DNA of 64,000 nt. It comes from Nepenthes gracilis. Its lineage: Eukaryota > Streptophyta > Magnoliopsida > Caryophyllales > Nepenthaceae. Numbering within the stretch: position 1 is the stretch's first letter; the number at the start of each line of letters is the position of its first letter. Positions 12,171-25,200 of this stretch are shown in pieces. The position numbers and the translations under genes were made by a program. The stretch is taken from NCBI GenBank assembly GCA_033239525.1, contig BSYO01000034.1, positions 1,116,001 through 1,180,000 on the forward strand. Direction: 5' to 3'. Below the pieces are notes generated by a model. The model had not been told where the DNA came from. It worked only from the letters and a program-made list of their open reading frames with translations, and searched no databases.

Positions 12171-12698
12171 TTTCCGAATTCTGCTAACCTGGTATCTTTC
12201 CGGGGGGGACAGTAGATGCTTTGCCAAGGTTTAGGGCTTTGATAAAGCATCTCAATTTATTTCATTGTTTTATTTTATTCTCAATTTGTATTATTCATCA
12301 AATTCTTAAATTAACTAGTCAGGCTTTTAAGTTCAATATAAACATCAATTTTAGCATATCTTCTTATATAAAATAGAACAAAATGGCCATCAAAATAAAA
12401 ATTAAAATTAATAGAATTTAAAAAAATAGAAACTAATATTTTTTCAGCAATAATATGTCCATTATATATATTTACCTATGCTAGGTTTTTTTTTTTTTTT
12501 ACTAATTTACTAAAGTGAACAAAAGTTTGGTTAAAACAACATTTATAATCTAAAATTTTTAAACCAATGCACATATTCGAAACGGATGAAAATGAGATTT
12601 CTGATATGATATTTAAAAGTTTAAACCAACTACAATTACTGTAAAGTCATATGACAGTATTTTAAGATAAATTTTCTTTGTGCCTTTTTTATATTTTG

Positions 12699-14300
12699 CC
12701 CTTAGTTAATGAAGAGCTAATTTGGCTAATATATTTCAGGCCATTGCTTGACCAAACTTATAAAGTAGCAAATCTAACGTTTTTTTGGGAGTCTACTTTT
12801 GTATCATGCTTAAATTTGCGGCAAACCTACTCATCTCAAATTGCCTACATAGAATCGTTGTGTTTTTCAAGAAAAAATGACCTAGATAATTAGAAAACAA
12901 TTGTTGAACTTGTTTTTTTGAATTAAAATGAGAATGAATCTTATTAAACTTTATTTAAAATTTAATCTAATAAGAAAGTAGTTTAATTAGAAATTAAATA
13001 AAACCCTCCTATTAATTTATTATTCAAATTGACATTTTGCAATCAATTGGTATCAAAATATTGAATTATTTGAATTCAAATTCATATACGAGTAAGAACT
13101 TTTTCATAATATTTAAATCAAGAATTTTTCACGGATGCCATTAATCACACTTAAAAGAGATCAGAAACATTAATGTCAAATTAGAAAAACAAATCTTCAA
13201 ATTCCGACCAAAAGGAATGCCTTTTTGATGGAAGGGTTCCTTTTCAAATATTAAAACTTCTTGATCTTGCACCAACAAAGATAAATGAAAAGAAGGTTTT
13301 TCTTTGTCAAATGCCATGGTTCTATTTTCCCACTCATTTTGCCCAAAACCCAGTTAATGATAAAAGAGCAAAAATTTGGCTAATATATTTGACAACCTGG
13401 TGCCTGAAGATGACTTCAAAAAACGACTCAAAAAACTAAAATTTCATATTCATATCCAACTTAACGTTTTACTTTGGGATTTCAAGGAAGGGGTGATCAG
13501 GAGAACACTTGGTGGCAGCTGAAAGCAAATGATAAATGGCAACATTTATGGGGATAAAACCTGACTCATTTCCAAATTGCAAACCTGGAAAACAATGATA
13601 AATAACAAAAAGGTGCTGTGCATTTCCAGAAAAAATTACCTAGATAATTAGAAAACAATTGATTTGACCTTGTTTTTGGAGAAGCCCTGGCGGTTTGATT
13701 GAAAAGTGGGTCATGAATTGCACAAAAACATAAGCACAACAAACCATTATGTTAGCACCACTAGTTTGATCCGATTATTAAAAGCTTGTCTTTGAGTAAA
13801 AATGGGTTAAGATGACCAAATTCTTACTTAATACTTAGTCCTAAAATATGAGTCGGGAAAGAGAGTTCAACTTTTAGCTTCGACGATATTTTTCCAAATG
13901 ATATACCTTTGGTATTCCCCCTTTATAAAGAATATTAATTCATTAGTTTCTATGAATTGACATTTTGCAATCCAAGGGAACAAATTGGTACAAAGACAAA
14001 TATTGATTTTATTTGAATTCAAGTCCTTATACGAATAAGAACTTTTTCTCAAAAAAATAGTAAAAATTTAGAAATAAAGACATTTTCAAGATTATATAAA
14101 TTCTAATGCATTCATTCTTGAATAATCTAAATAACTCTTAAATGTTCTCAAAGATCAAGTCCAAAGTAGGTATTACTAAATCAGAATAAATAAATGTAAC
14201 AAATTTTGTTTTTTAAAATCTCACAGACTAGATTTCTCTTTTTAAAATTGATGTATTTTTTTTCCTTTTTTTTGATGGAAAGGTTCCTTTTCAAATAGTC
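12699..14300. repeat. Old direct duplication (units about 0.57 and 0.96 kb)
   Basis: Unit A (about 12,699-13,265) and unit B (about 13,338-14,300) contain the same landmarks in order: AGTTAATGA then TTTGGCTAATATATTT; ACCTAGATAATTAGAAAAC; TTGACATTTTGCAATC; TTTGAATTCAA then ATACGA.TAAGAACTTTTT; and GATGGAA.GGTTCCTTTTCAA. Unit B has gained extra DNA between landmarks. No gene is recognised in either unit. Confidence 0.72.
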
Positions 14301-14429
14301 ATTCCAATGAAAAATTGCTTTCAAAATAACAAGTGAATTGTATAAATAACTTGTTATACTATTCACTTGTCTAATGCTCTAAGCACCTTCATGATGCCGA
14401 TGGCTAAAGTACTATAGCCATTGATTGGG

Positions 14430-16480
14430 CATTTCTTTACAGTTTGATAATATTTTTGTGTACAACAAGAATAAGGATGAGCATCGCCATCATCTTTGCC
14501 AAGTCTATGAGGCAATTATGTCAAATGAAGAAATGCGTCTTCTTTATTTCTAGTATTGTTTTTCTTGAATATGTTATTCATTGTTATGGATTTTAAGTCA
14601 ATAAAATCAAAATCGTTGCTATCATAGCTGGCCAAATACAACATCACAATTTGATGTAAGAAGTTTTTATGGTCTAGCATCTTTTTTTGCAGAAGTTTGT
14701 AAATGATTTTAGCACCATTAAGGATCCTATAATTAAATACATGAAAAACTTTTTGGATGGGATTTAACATTTCAATGAGACTTTAAAATGGACAAACATA
14801 AACTACATGAAACCCCAATTCTTGCGCATCTAGATTTTGAGAAGTCGTTCAAACAAGGAGTGCGATGCTAGTGACATGGATATAGGTCCTACATTGGTTC
14901 ATGAAAAACATCCATTGGCTTGCTTTAGTAAGAAAGTCACCAGTTCTATGGAGAACTATTCGACATATGAAAAAAGAGTTTTATGCCATTATTCGAGCTG
15001 TTGATCATCTAGAGCATTATCTCCAACCAAGCAGTTTATTTTCATTCAAATCATGAAGCTTTGAAGTTCATCAACAATTAACACAAACTCAATAGGCAAC
15101 ATGCCAAAATGCTGGAGTTCCTTCAATATTTTCCCTTTATTTTGCAATACAAAGCTGGAAAAGCTAATGTTATCCCCCATGATCTCCAAGTTGGATTATT
15201 GCATTCTTGGTTTGAAATTGTTTAAAGAATTTCATAAAAGTGATTCGGAGTTCTCTTCCATACATTATGATGGTAAGAAGAGCCCCTTCAATTAATTTCT
15301 CTTGCAAGCTACGCTTACTAAAGCAATCAATCCAGAGCTACCAGTCTATGAGATCCACGGAGGTGGTCTAGTTGGCCTTCTAAACATCAAAAAGAATCTT
15401 GACACGCTTCAAAAGCACTTCTATTGGCCTAAATGGCCAAGGATGCCAATTCCATTATCGAGAGACGCATCATTTGTCACAGAACAAAACGCTAATATCA
15501 ATCCCAACTTTATAAACCCCTGCTTGTCCCTATCCAACAACAGGGACAATGTGAATATAGGTTTTACAAGATAAATCTAGACACAAATAAAGAATAATTC
15601 AATTTAGGGGTTGATGATTGTTTTAGGAAGATCATCCGTTTCATTCCCTGCAACAAAACAAACGATGCTGGCCATATTTCTGATTGATTTTTAAAGAAAT
15701 CATACGCCAATAAGGGCTTTCAAGAGCCCTCATTTCTGATCAACGTTTCAAGTTTTTGAGCTATTTTCAAATAACCCAGCAAAAATTGCTTGAAAGAAAG
15801 CTCTTTTTCAGCACCTCATGTCATCCCCAACCTATGGATCAAGGGCTTTCAAGAGTTCAACGTTTCAAGTTTTTGAGCTATTTTCAAATAACCCAACAAA
15901 AATTGCTTAAAAGAAAGCTCTTTTTCAGCACCTCATGTCATCCCCAACCTATGGACAAACTAAGGTCACTGACCCTACCTTGACAACTCTCCGTAGGGAA
16001 ATGATGAATAAGAATTTCTGAGATTGCAATCTCAAGTCAGCTCATACTGAATTGACATACAATCAAGCCTAGAGCTACACATCTAAGCTCTCTCCATTTG
16101 AAGTGGTGTTTGGAACCAATCCCGTCACTTATACTGAATTTATTCTGCATTCTCATGATTTTCAAGCCAACATTGAAGGTGAAAAAAGAGCAACAGTCAT
16201 GAAATAATTTCATGAAGAAATTTCAAGTCAATATCAAAGGGCTAATGATCTTTACAAGAAAAAAGGTCAACAAACATAGGAGGTCCATCTCTTCTTAATA
16301 TGGTAATCCTGTTTGGGTGCACTGATTTTCTTCGAAAACACAAATTCAAGCATTTGTCCCAACTTGAACGATCTTTGGGAATTGTGAAAAAGGTCAAAAG
16401 GCACTCATACAAGCTGGAATTTTCAAGAGGTTATAGTGTTTCAACAACTTTTAAACATTGGAGATCCTGTCTTGAAGACA
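14430..16480 (+). mobile_element. Decayed Ty3 chromovirus pol relic
   Basis: The plus strand carries pol landmarks in order. A reverse transcriptase tail lies at about 14,440-14,560 (VYNKNKDEHRHHLCQVYEAI). RNase H is at 14,860-15,060 (HPLACFSKKVTSSMENYS, YEKEFYAIIRAVDHLEHYL). The integrase H2C2 entry is near 15,355-15,435 (HGGGLVGLL, LQKHFYWPKW). The integrase core follows at 15,600-15,960 (FIPCNKTNDAGHISD, KFLSYF, STSCHPQ), and its C-terminal part at 16,080-16,480 (SPFEVVFGTNPVT, then a SATF-like end). Stops are frequent. The GAG-PR part and LTRs were not found. Confidence 0.75.
15713..15955 (+). repeat. Tandem duplication inside the chromovirus integrase
   Basis: Unit 1 (about 15,713-15,838) and unit 2 (about 15,841-15,955) are nearly identical and run from AAGGGCTTTCAAGAG to CCCCAACCTATGGA. 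Unit 2 lacks about 13 nt near its start. Both encode the integrase stretch KFLSYF...FFSTSCHPQ, so part of the catalytic core is present twice in one open frame (15,756-15,983). Confidence 0.85.
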
Positions 16481-17051
16481 AACAGCTACATATTTTTCTT
16501 CTTTTTGTCCAGCAGCGGGAGGGTCCTTAGTGGTGATTGTTCGTATTGTGGTTTTTGACTCTTCGTTGGTGGTTCAACCTTGAAGCTAAAGCAGCTGCAT
16601 CAGCAGCCGCATAGTTGCAGCTGAGCACAGAGCAATGGTATGTATCAGCAGCCTCAGCATCAAGGTAACAGCCAGTCCAAACAGCCTATAGAAAAAAAAA
16701 CAATAATAAACCAAGCAATTGTTTAAATGATTGAGTCACAAAATGACTACAAATTTAAGAATTGTTTCCTCGGGTCTATAATTTACTAACCATCTTAGGT
16801 TTTCTTGCTTTAGAGCTCCGTCTATTCCTAGCACCGTCAGCTTACAATATCGTCTGTGATATTCTCAATTTCAATTATCTTAATTTTAAATTACGTTATA
16901 TGGCAAGCTGTTTATGTTGGGCTACTATAATCTGTTTAAACATTGCATCTCAAAATTCATTTTTGGCCTACCTAAAAACCCATGATTTTAATATTTTATT
17001 TTATAGAAATATATATACCTGACACATAAGTTATAGAGGGTATGTGAGGGA

Positions 17052-18140
17052 TGTAATATTCCAATCCAATTGTAAGTGCAAGTCACAATTGGATGGGATT
17101 TATTTAGAGAGGTTATTAATGGAGGCCATACTTAAAAGAAAGGGAAAACATGGTTTTTAAAGACACTCATACATTTAAAAGAGGGAAAAGGAAGGCTGGG
17201 CTTTCATTTTTCTCTCAACGAGACCCGTTAGGATCCTTTTAGTGAAGAGATTTCTCATATATTTAATGACTGTGATTAAGGATTATATAAATAAATAATA
17301 AAGATTAAATCAAGTAATTTAAATGGTCTTTTAATCTTCTATCATTTACTTACCCAATTTTTAATTTTGATTGTTGAGTGGATAAAGAAGTCTCTCACTA
17401 AGAGGACCCTAACAATGCTCTTGTCTAGGAGAGAAAAAGAGAGAGAGAAACAAGAACCGAAGAAAAAAGGTTCTATTTTCCACATTTGTACATTTTGATC
17501 TCTAATTTAAATTTTTTGATGAAAATTTACATATGTCAAAGATTTGTATATACAACACATTTGTATATGTGTTGGCATAGAGGTTGGAAGAGGAATATTC
17601 AAGGTTTGGTGATGAATTCTTGAGTAATTGAGATAGTTATTAAAATATGGTGTGGTATAATTATGGTATTGTGCATATTAGATTATGAAATTGTAGGAAA
17701 TGGAACAATAAGCAATTCTTTTATGTATGAGTTGTTGCATTGATTTTGGGTAATGTTCCATGGAATGTTATCATGTTGGTCATGGGATTGTTAAGGAATT
17801 CTTGAGGAATTTTTGGGCGTTTTTATAGTAAAATGTGATATTGTATAATTATGGTTAAATTTTGCCTAATAAAGCATAAGTAAATATTTTAAGACAATGA
17901 CCTTTATATATCTTGATAAAATCATCCAAAGTTGTTTGTCATAATCTTATAGTAATTTGATATTTATTTTTCCTATGGAACCATTTTTTTTCTTTTTGGA
18001 TATTATGGATATCAGGAGCGGCATAAAATAAAATATGTCTACCACAAATGCTAGTACCACCCTCTGTGTCACCTACTAGGAGGTAGAGAGGGATCTCACC
18101 TTGATCTTTCTACCTTAGGCTTTGATTTACAACAATAAAA
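17052..18140 (+). mobile_element. Possible member of the TGTAAT long-LTR family
   Basis: It begins TGTAATATTCCAATCC, like the long LTRs at 37,760 and 63,247. A perfect inverted repeat (10-nt arms, 17064-17073 and 17085-17094) follows. The block continues with a pyrimidine/purine tract (AGAGAGAAACAAGAACC near 17,440) and AT-rich DNA. The far end and any target duplication are not clear. Confidence 0.35.
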
Positions 18141-18144
18141 GTAA

Positions 18145-19261
18145 GACTTTTAGAGATTATCTTGTTTTGATTGGTTAAAACTCAATATGCTATAAACTAC
18201 AAGAAAATTCCAAAACTCCATTGATTTTGATTTTTGTGTGATGCTTATCAAACTGTACTTTTTGAAAGGTATTAGATAGGCATCCATTATTTGGAAAAAT
18301 AATTCACACAAACAAAAAGTGGCTGAAATTATATTGGCAGCGATTGCTTTATTCATTTAGAAGGCCACTGCAACATAGAATACTTGCATCACACTCAGAG
18401 CACACAACACAATGAGTCAAGAACAGAACAGACTCGAGCCTGAGGATGATGCGCTTTCCCAATAATTGTCGTATGAGCGTTTGATTGATTCCTAGCTTTT
18501 CCATCACCCAACTTTCATAACTAAAAGGGAAATTGCTGGTAGCACCAGAAATTGGAAGGAGCCAACTTCAATAGGTTGATGAAAGCAGAGAGGAAAATCA
18601 GCTTATGGCCACACTGTCCAAGCAACAATCATGGATGCAATACTAATCTTATTTCAACATCTCAAGAAATTCAGTAGGTAAAGACATACGACATCTATCC
18701 AAAAATTTGCACAACTCAATCAAGTAAAACAAAATTATCAAAGATTTGACCTTTTCAGAGCCTATCATTATTTTTTTAAAAAGTGCTTATTTGGAAGCTG
18801 AGTTGATCCCTCGTTGTGCTTGTTTTACCGTCTCCTGGATATTTCAGGCACATTCATTGAAATCAATTATTCCAAGGTAGAGTTGTGGATGTTTACCTAT
18901 AAAAGTGGTCTTTGGCTAAATAGACATCCACACCCAGTTCATTTTCTCCCAAACATCACTTGCAGTGCTAAGTATGTCCCCAGTTTTGGTTAGACTGGGC
19001 TCTGTTTTGAACCTTGATTTGGGCGTTCTATAACTATCATATATCTGAAGCCTAATTACATACCAAAACAGGGGGGAAAAAAGAAGATAAGAGCAAGAAG
19101 GTTTGCCTGAAGAAGCTCAAGATCCTCGAAATGCCTTCATGTCATCATCTAGTACAAGTTCGAAACCAAATCACATTATCCGAGCATAAACCAAAAGGGA
19201 ACCCAAGACAGCAGAATAATTGTCATCAGCAATGACAAGCTGTTGGTTTCTTCAGTATGTG
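18145..19261. other. Enolase 3' flank, no discrete feature assigned
   Basis: The interval below the enolase stop presumably holds its 3' UTR (immediately below 19,262 on the minus strand) and polyadenylation region. I could not place the cleavage site. No other gene is seen. Confidence 0.4.
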
Positions 19262-22200
19262 CTAGTACGGCTTCACTGGAGCACGGAAATCTGATCCCGC
19301 GTACACAGCTGCAGATCCCAACTCCTCTTCTATCCTAAGAAGCTGCAGCACAAACAAGAAGCCCATCGTCAAAACATGATTTCCTGAAGAGATGTGACCC
19401 TATGATCCCAGCAAGATGATGAATTTAAGTCCAGATCAATGTGCCAGCAGATATGCACAGGCGGCCTGTCAAAATAACGGTAATTGAGTGAACTTGTAAT
19501 GCTACGTTTGGTTATTACACTGGGTTAATCGGGAAAAGGTGAGAATAAATATCACTTTGTTTGGTTTTCAGTTTGTCTAATAAGCTTAGGAATGTCCACC
19601 TGGACTATCATATCGGTTTTCGACACTCATAGAACGGCAACATTTGGCAGACTCTCCAACAAGTGTTGAAATATTTTATGGTCTTTGTTTACAACCCTGG
19701 CATGCTCCTACACATTTTGAACATTTGACATTTTTGTAATTTTAAGAAAAATGAAGTTCAAAAAAATTGAAAGTATTTTGTAATTTTAAAATAATTAAAC
19801 ATTTAAATCTCTATCATTTTCTTTTTTTTATTTTGTAAGATATGCCATGGCAGAACTCCCTTATATTTGCTAACTTCCATATCTGTAATTTTTTTTTTTA
19901 AATAAGGAAGACAATAAATACGCATTTTTATAAATAATTTTGAAATAAGGTTTTGATAAGGCAAAAATAATTATTCCATGTGTGGGAATTCTTTATTTCC
20001 TAAACACTACTAATAAAAAAATATAACATATTTCCCGGTATTACTTATTTCAGCTACTTTGGTAATAGTTATTTCCTCTCATTAGAAAAATTCCAACCAA
20101 ATAAAGACATATCTATTTTTAGGAAACAAACATTAATGGGAATTATTTTTTTACTATGAAGCGACACGAGTGCGCATAATAACATATTGGCCTCTTTAAA
20201 CCTTAGAAATAGGCTTGTATCCACACAATTTTAATCCTACTAGGTTTTTCTAGGAAAAGATTAGTTATCATAAAAATATCTAAACCTCACTAAAAGACTT
20301 ATTATCTCTCCTTCTTGATGTGATGTAAGATCCCAAACGCCAGCTTCTACATATTCAGTCTAGCCAAATGTTACTGAAAATATTCTTTGTCGCTATCCAA
20401 TCAAATCAAGCAAATGTCTTACTACTATAAATCATTTCCTTAGGTTAGCATATTCCTCTATATAGTGTATAGTTTTATATGTATAGAAAGAAGATGATAC
20501 TTATCCTAATAGAGAGATGTAATTGCTGAATTAGAGCATGTAATTAGAATTACCTTTTGTTATTTAAATGAGAAGAAACCCTCAATTGAAGGCATCGAGA
20601 CTAAAGTTGACATAGAGCACCTTGTAAAAAGGTCTAGTTGTGATGTTGAACCAAGGCATAACAATGAATATATATGTATGTTGTATGCTTGCGAAAGCAC
20701 AAATGGCCAGCTAACATTGTCAAATGCCAACTAAATGTGACAGGATTACAGCAACAAAATGACAAGGGAAAGCCGAAAGCGGCTCTAGACAATGGGTTTG
20801 TGCAACAAAGGAATGGAGGAAGCGAAGGGAGAGGGAAGTGTATTAATCTTAACAAGAAATCAAATAAATGCAGTCCAAACCCAAATAAGTGATGCATAAA
20901 TAAAATTCACCTGGTTGTATTTAGCAAGCCGCTCTGATCTGCAAGGAGCACCAGTCTTGATCTGACCCTGCTCCACAATAGGTAAAACTCAGAGAATATC
21001 AATAAATTTATCAACCAAGCATAAGGAAATAATGTTAAAGCATTAATAAAAATATCTGTATCTATTGGATATATTATAAGAAAGAAAATTTTAAATTTTA
21101 TAAGTTAACAGAAAAATATCAACCAATTATTAAACATCGGTAGATATATTGTAATATATAACCGATAAGATAACATATCACAATATAGTATAGTGTCACT
21201 ACCGATATTTTCATCAGTCTTTTAGAGTTTTTATTGGTCAAGAATATTAGTACAATCATTTAAAAATCTTCATTGCTATCAGATGATTGCAAATGAAAAT
21301 GCAAATAAATCATGCCACTGTTTTCCATCTGTTAAAGAGCCCGCCTTAGGATGGCAAGATGATTTTCAACTTATTACTGCCATTTATTCAACATAAAACA
21401 AACATTTTTCTTATCACAAAGTGACACATAAGCCCTGCTGTTGAACGAAACGTAAAGTGTTGACTTTTTGACCTAAGCTGTAATCATTCATGCCCAACCT
21501 TCCTGGTTTAAAGAAGTAACAAGAATATTCACCGGAAAAAAAGCAAACAAACCATTAAATTACCAAGACACTTACTGTTGCCAAACCAACAGAAAGGTCT
21601 GCAATGAAAGTATCCTCTGTTTCCCCACTGCATTGCACAAATTTTGGTAATTATTTCCAATAGTGTATAAAGAGAGAATGCAAAGAAAAGAAGATGCTAT
21701 GAATATCTCCGACCTCCTGTGGCTGGCCATGACACCCCACCCAGCACATTTAGCCATTTTCACCGCTTCAATGCCTTCCATCACAGAACCAATTTGGTTC
21801 ACCTGAAAAACCAAGGAACAGCATCAAATGACTGCTTTATTTTGGAAGGATTATTCGCTTACATATTTAAAGAAAAGAAAGCACAAGCACTACAACAGCA
21901 AGAGGACCGCGGGAAGAAAGAGGGAAATCCCAATTCTTCTCTTCTGAGTGGGGTAGAGCAGCTTGGTAGTAAGGCTCATAACCTTGAAATCCAATGTCCA
22001 CAATATTTTTTGTCAAAAAATTTAATTTTAACTCTATTTTTGGAATCATATCACATCCCAAATCTGATGAATTAAAATGAATTGAAATGGCATTTTGTAA
22101 ATATGTAATCATCTTGAATATATTAACCATTTATTTATTTTCCGATCGCCTAGAATGGATAAAAGAAACATCTTATTGTTTATTCAAAATTTTTGATCAC

Positions 22201-25200
22201 AGACAAATAATATAGTTGGAGCCCGTTGATAATTTAGGTCCCGTAGACATTCACATAAAAACTTGTCATTTTGTCGTGCTTAGTAAATTACCTTCAAAAG
22301 AAGGGCATTGCAGGTTTTCTCCTTGATAGCTTTCTCCACACGCTGTGAACAGAACATAAAGAAATTTCAACTCACAGTTATAACCATTGGTCTTTAAAAA
22401 TTGAAACTTGTTATAGTATAGGTACAATCAAACCAAGCAAAAACACACCAAGCATTTTCCCATTAAGTAAGGTCAGCTCTATGGATCTTTTGCCTCCATT
22501 TGATTGTGTTGTAAACCTTGTCTTCTACTAAGTTTAAATGCCCATGAACAAATATAATGGTTTCCTTCTCTCTTCTTTGATCTTCATCTACTTCTTCTAC
22601 AATGAACCTTGTCCAAATTTCACATCTCCCAAGGCAATCTTCAACAATCTCAAATTTATCTCTCACCTTTCTTCTGTGGATGCTACCGCAATTTCTCTTC
22701 TATAATATAATTACAAATATGACCTCATCTTATATAATCACATATTTCATATCCACAACTATGTTATAATAGTTTCCTTCAAGTTGAAGTTGCATTCCTC
22801 AATCACAGAAAACCATGAAATGAAGCACTCCACTTCAGCCATCCTACTGTATTAAAAAAGGTGTGATTCTCCTTTGCCACCACGTCTTTTTAAACAACTG
22901 ATTGATGATATTTGAAATAATTCCTCTTTGTTAACTTAGTTGTCCCCTATCCCCACCTCTCCACCATTTAACTATTTGCTGTGACTAAATTTACATTCCA
23001 TATATTCAATTTTGTTACAAGAATACCGTAACCCCTTGCCTCAAAAAGTCTCTATCCAAACTTCTAACTTGACATTAATGCCCTCTAGTCTAATCCACCA
23101 AAACTACTTCGCAATTTTACATACACAATCAATTAAAACAATTTAGAAGAGCATTTTTTTAAAATAACTTACTTTTGGATTTGTGACAAGGAGATCATCC
23201 CCAACAATTTGCACCTGCTCCCCAATTTCACTGGTCATTTTTGAGTAGTTTTGCCAGTCATCCTGGTCAAATGGGTCCTCAATTGAAACAATACGATAGT
23301 CAGCCACAAATGACTTGTATACATTTTTTAAACTGTCTCCTGATATTTTCTGCGACCCATCATTGTTCTGCAATGAACAGAACCATGATATTGAGCCATT
23401 TGTGTTGAGAAAACAAGTAATCATTAGGTAGATTTCCCTTTATGCAATAAAGAAAGGAACATTCATAACCCATAAAAAATTTCAAGATTAATGATGTCAA
23501 TTTACGTACCTCTTCCTTGAAATTAAGGTCATAGGTTTGATCCTTGTCACTAAAAAATTCTGAAGCTGCAACATCCATACCGATGACAACCTGCAAGGTC
23601 AAAGAAGACTAGTTATATATCATTCCAGCAGACCAACAAGTGTATTCTCAATTTTCAGAGAGAACGCAAGACTACTTTGCCAGTATATCCAGCTTTTGCA
23701 ATGGCAGTCTTCAGCAGTTCAAGGCCTTCTTTGTTTTCCTAAGCATAACCACATAGATAAATTAAATTGAGTTCATGAAAGTGGCCAACATCTTCGGGAA
23801 AAGGGTCAAGAAAATAGTATGATTTACAGTTTTTAAACTAACACACTTTGTGACTCATATGTATAAGGAAAATAAGAGAAACAAAGACCTGGATATTAGG
23901 AGCAAAGCCACCTTCATCACCAACATTAGTGGCATCTTGACCGTACTTCTTTTTAATCACATCCTGTACAGCAGTATACAGAAACTGATTAGTCTTTGAA
24001 CAATATCAACTTGGGCAAAAAAAATACCCCATCAAATAAAAATAATGGTACCTTCAGATGATGATAGACTTCTACACCCATCTTCATGGCTGCCTTGAAA
24101 GAAGATGCCCCAACTGGTAGAATCATGAATTCCTACAATTTTGAGAAGAGAAACAAGTGGTAAGGTACAACAGTAACAGGATAAGCCATTCAGCATGGCT
24201 GTGCTAAGTAGCAATACCTGCATTGCCAGCTTATTGCCAGCATGTGAACCGCCATTTATGACATTGAATGCAGGAACTGGCAAAACTAAATTTTTGTTTC
24301 CAGCAAGATTGGCAATGTGCTGCAGAATGACGAACAGTAAGCATACCATGACCTTAGCAGTCATACATGAAATTGAAGACACAAAAAGGGTAACAGAGCA
24401 TGCTTCATGCCTTATAAAGGGGGATTTTATTCACCATAGCTCCTGCCTTGCAGACAGCAAGTGATACAGCTAATATAGCATTTGCTCCTAGCTAAAGAGT
24501 CACAAGAAAGTAGATCAATTTTTTTTTATTGAAGATTATCATAAAATAACAACACGTGGCATAATCATTGACCAAAGGTCATACCTTCTGTTTGCACCAA
24601 CCCCATTCATTAACTGTTCCATCAAGTTGCTGCACCATAAGATTATCAATTTCCACCTGCTTTGTTGGGTCCTATGGTAAAATAACACAAAACAAGCAAT
24701 CAAGTCAATAATAACAGATTTATGAGCAACAAAGCAACTATAGGACTGTCGTGTGTAGTCACATTCACGCTACCTTGCCAACCAGAGCAGGTCCAATTAT
24801 AGTGTCGACATTTCCCACAGCCTAAATCATCAAGATGGAACACATACGCATCAGATCAAAGAATTAGCTTTCAACTTCTCTCACAATATCTAATCCAATC
24901 AAGAACAAACAAAATTCCAAATTGACAATCAGCAAACGAAACACATCCTTTATATAATATATGGCAATGCATTTACTACAGACTGTCCTAATTCAAAGGA
25001 ATCCATAAACAGACTTAAAGAAAAAAAGGTGAAGTGATAAAGCACTTGCAGACTCATTTAAGGATACACATAAGCGGCAAGAGTATTTTTTTTTATTTGG
25101 CATCTGCAACAGTTTTTTAATCAGGAATTGTCCAAATGCAAAATATGGCAAGAACAGGAGAACCTTCTCCTTTCATCAGTTTTCTGGGGGGTGGGGTTGG

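Noticed and set aside
21719..22075. 118-codon plus-strand open frame
   Set aside because: It lies opposite to enolase exon 14 and intron 13; a shadow of the real gene.
22463..22666. 67-codon minus-strand open frame within enolase intron 12
   Set aside because: No motif or homologous family recognised and it lies in an intron between conserved exons; treated as chance.
24195..24464. 89-codon plus-strand open frame
   Set aside because: Antisense shadow of enolase exons 6 and 7, whose spliced protein is fully conserved on the minus strand.
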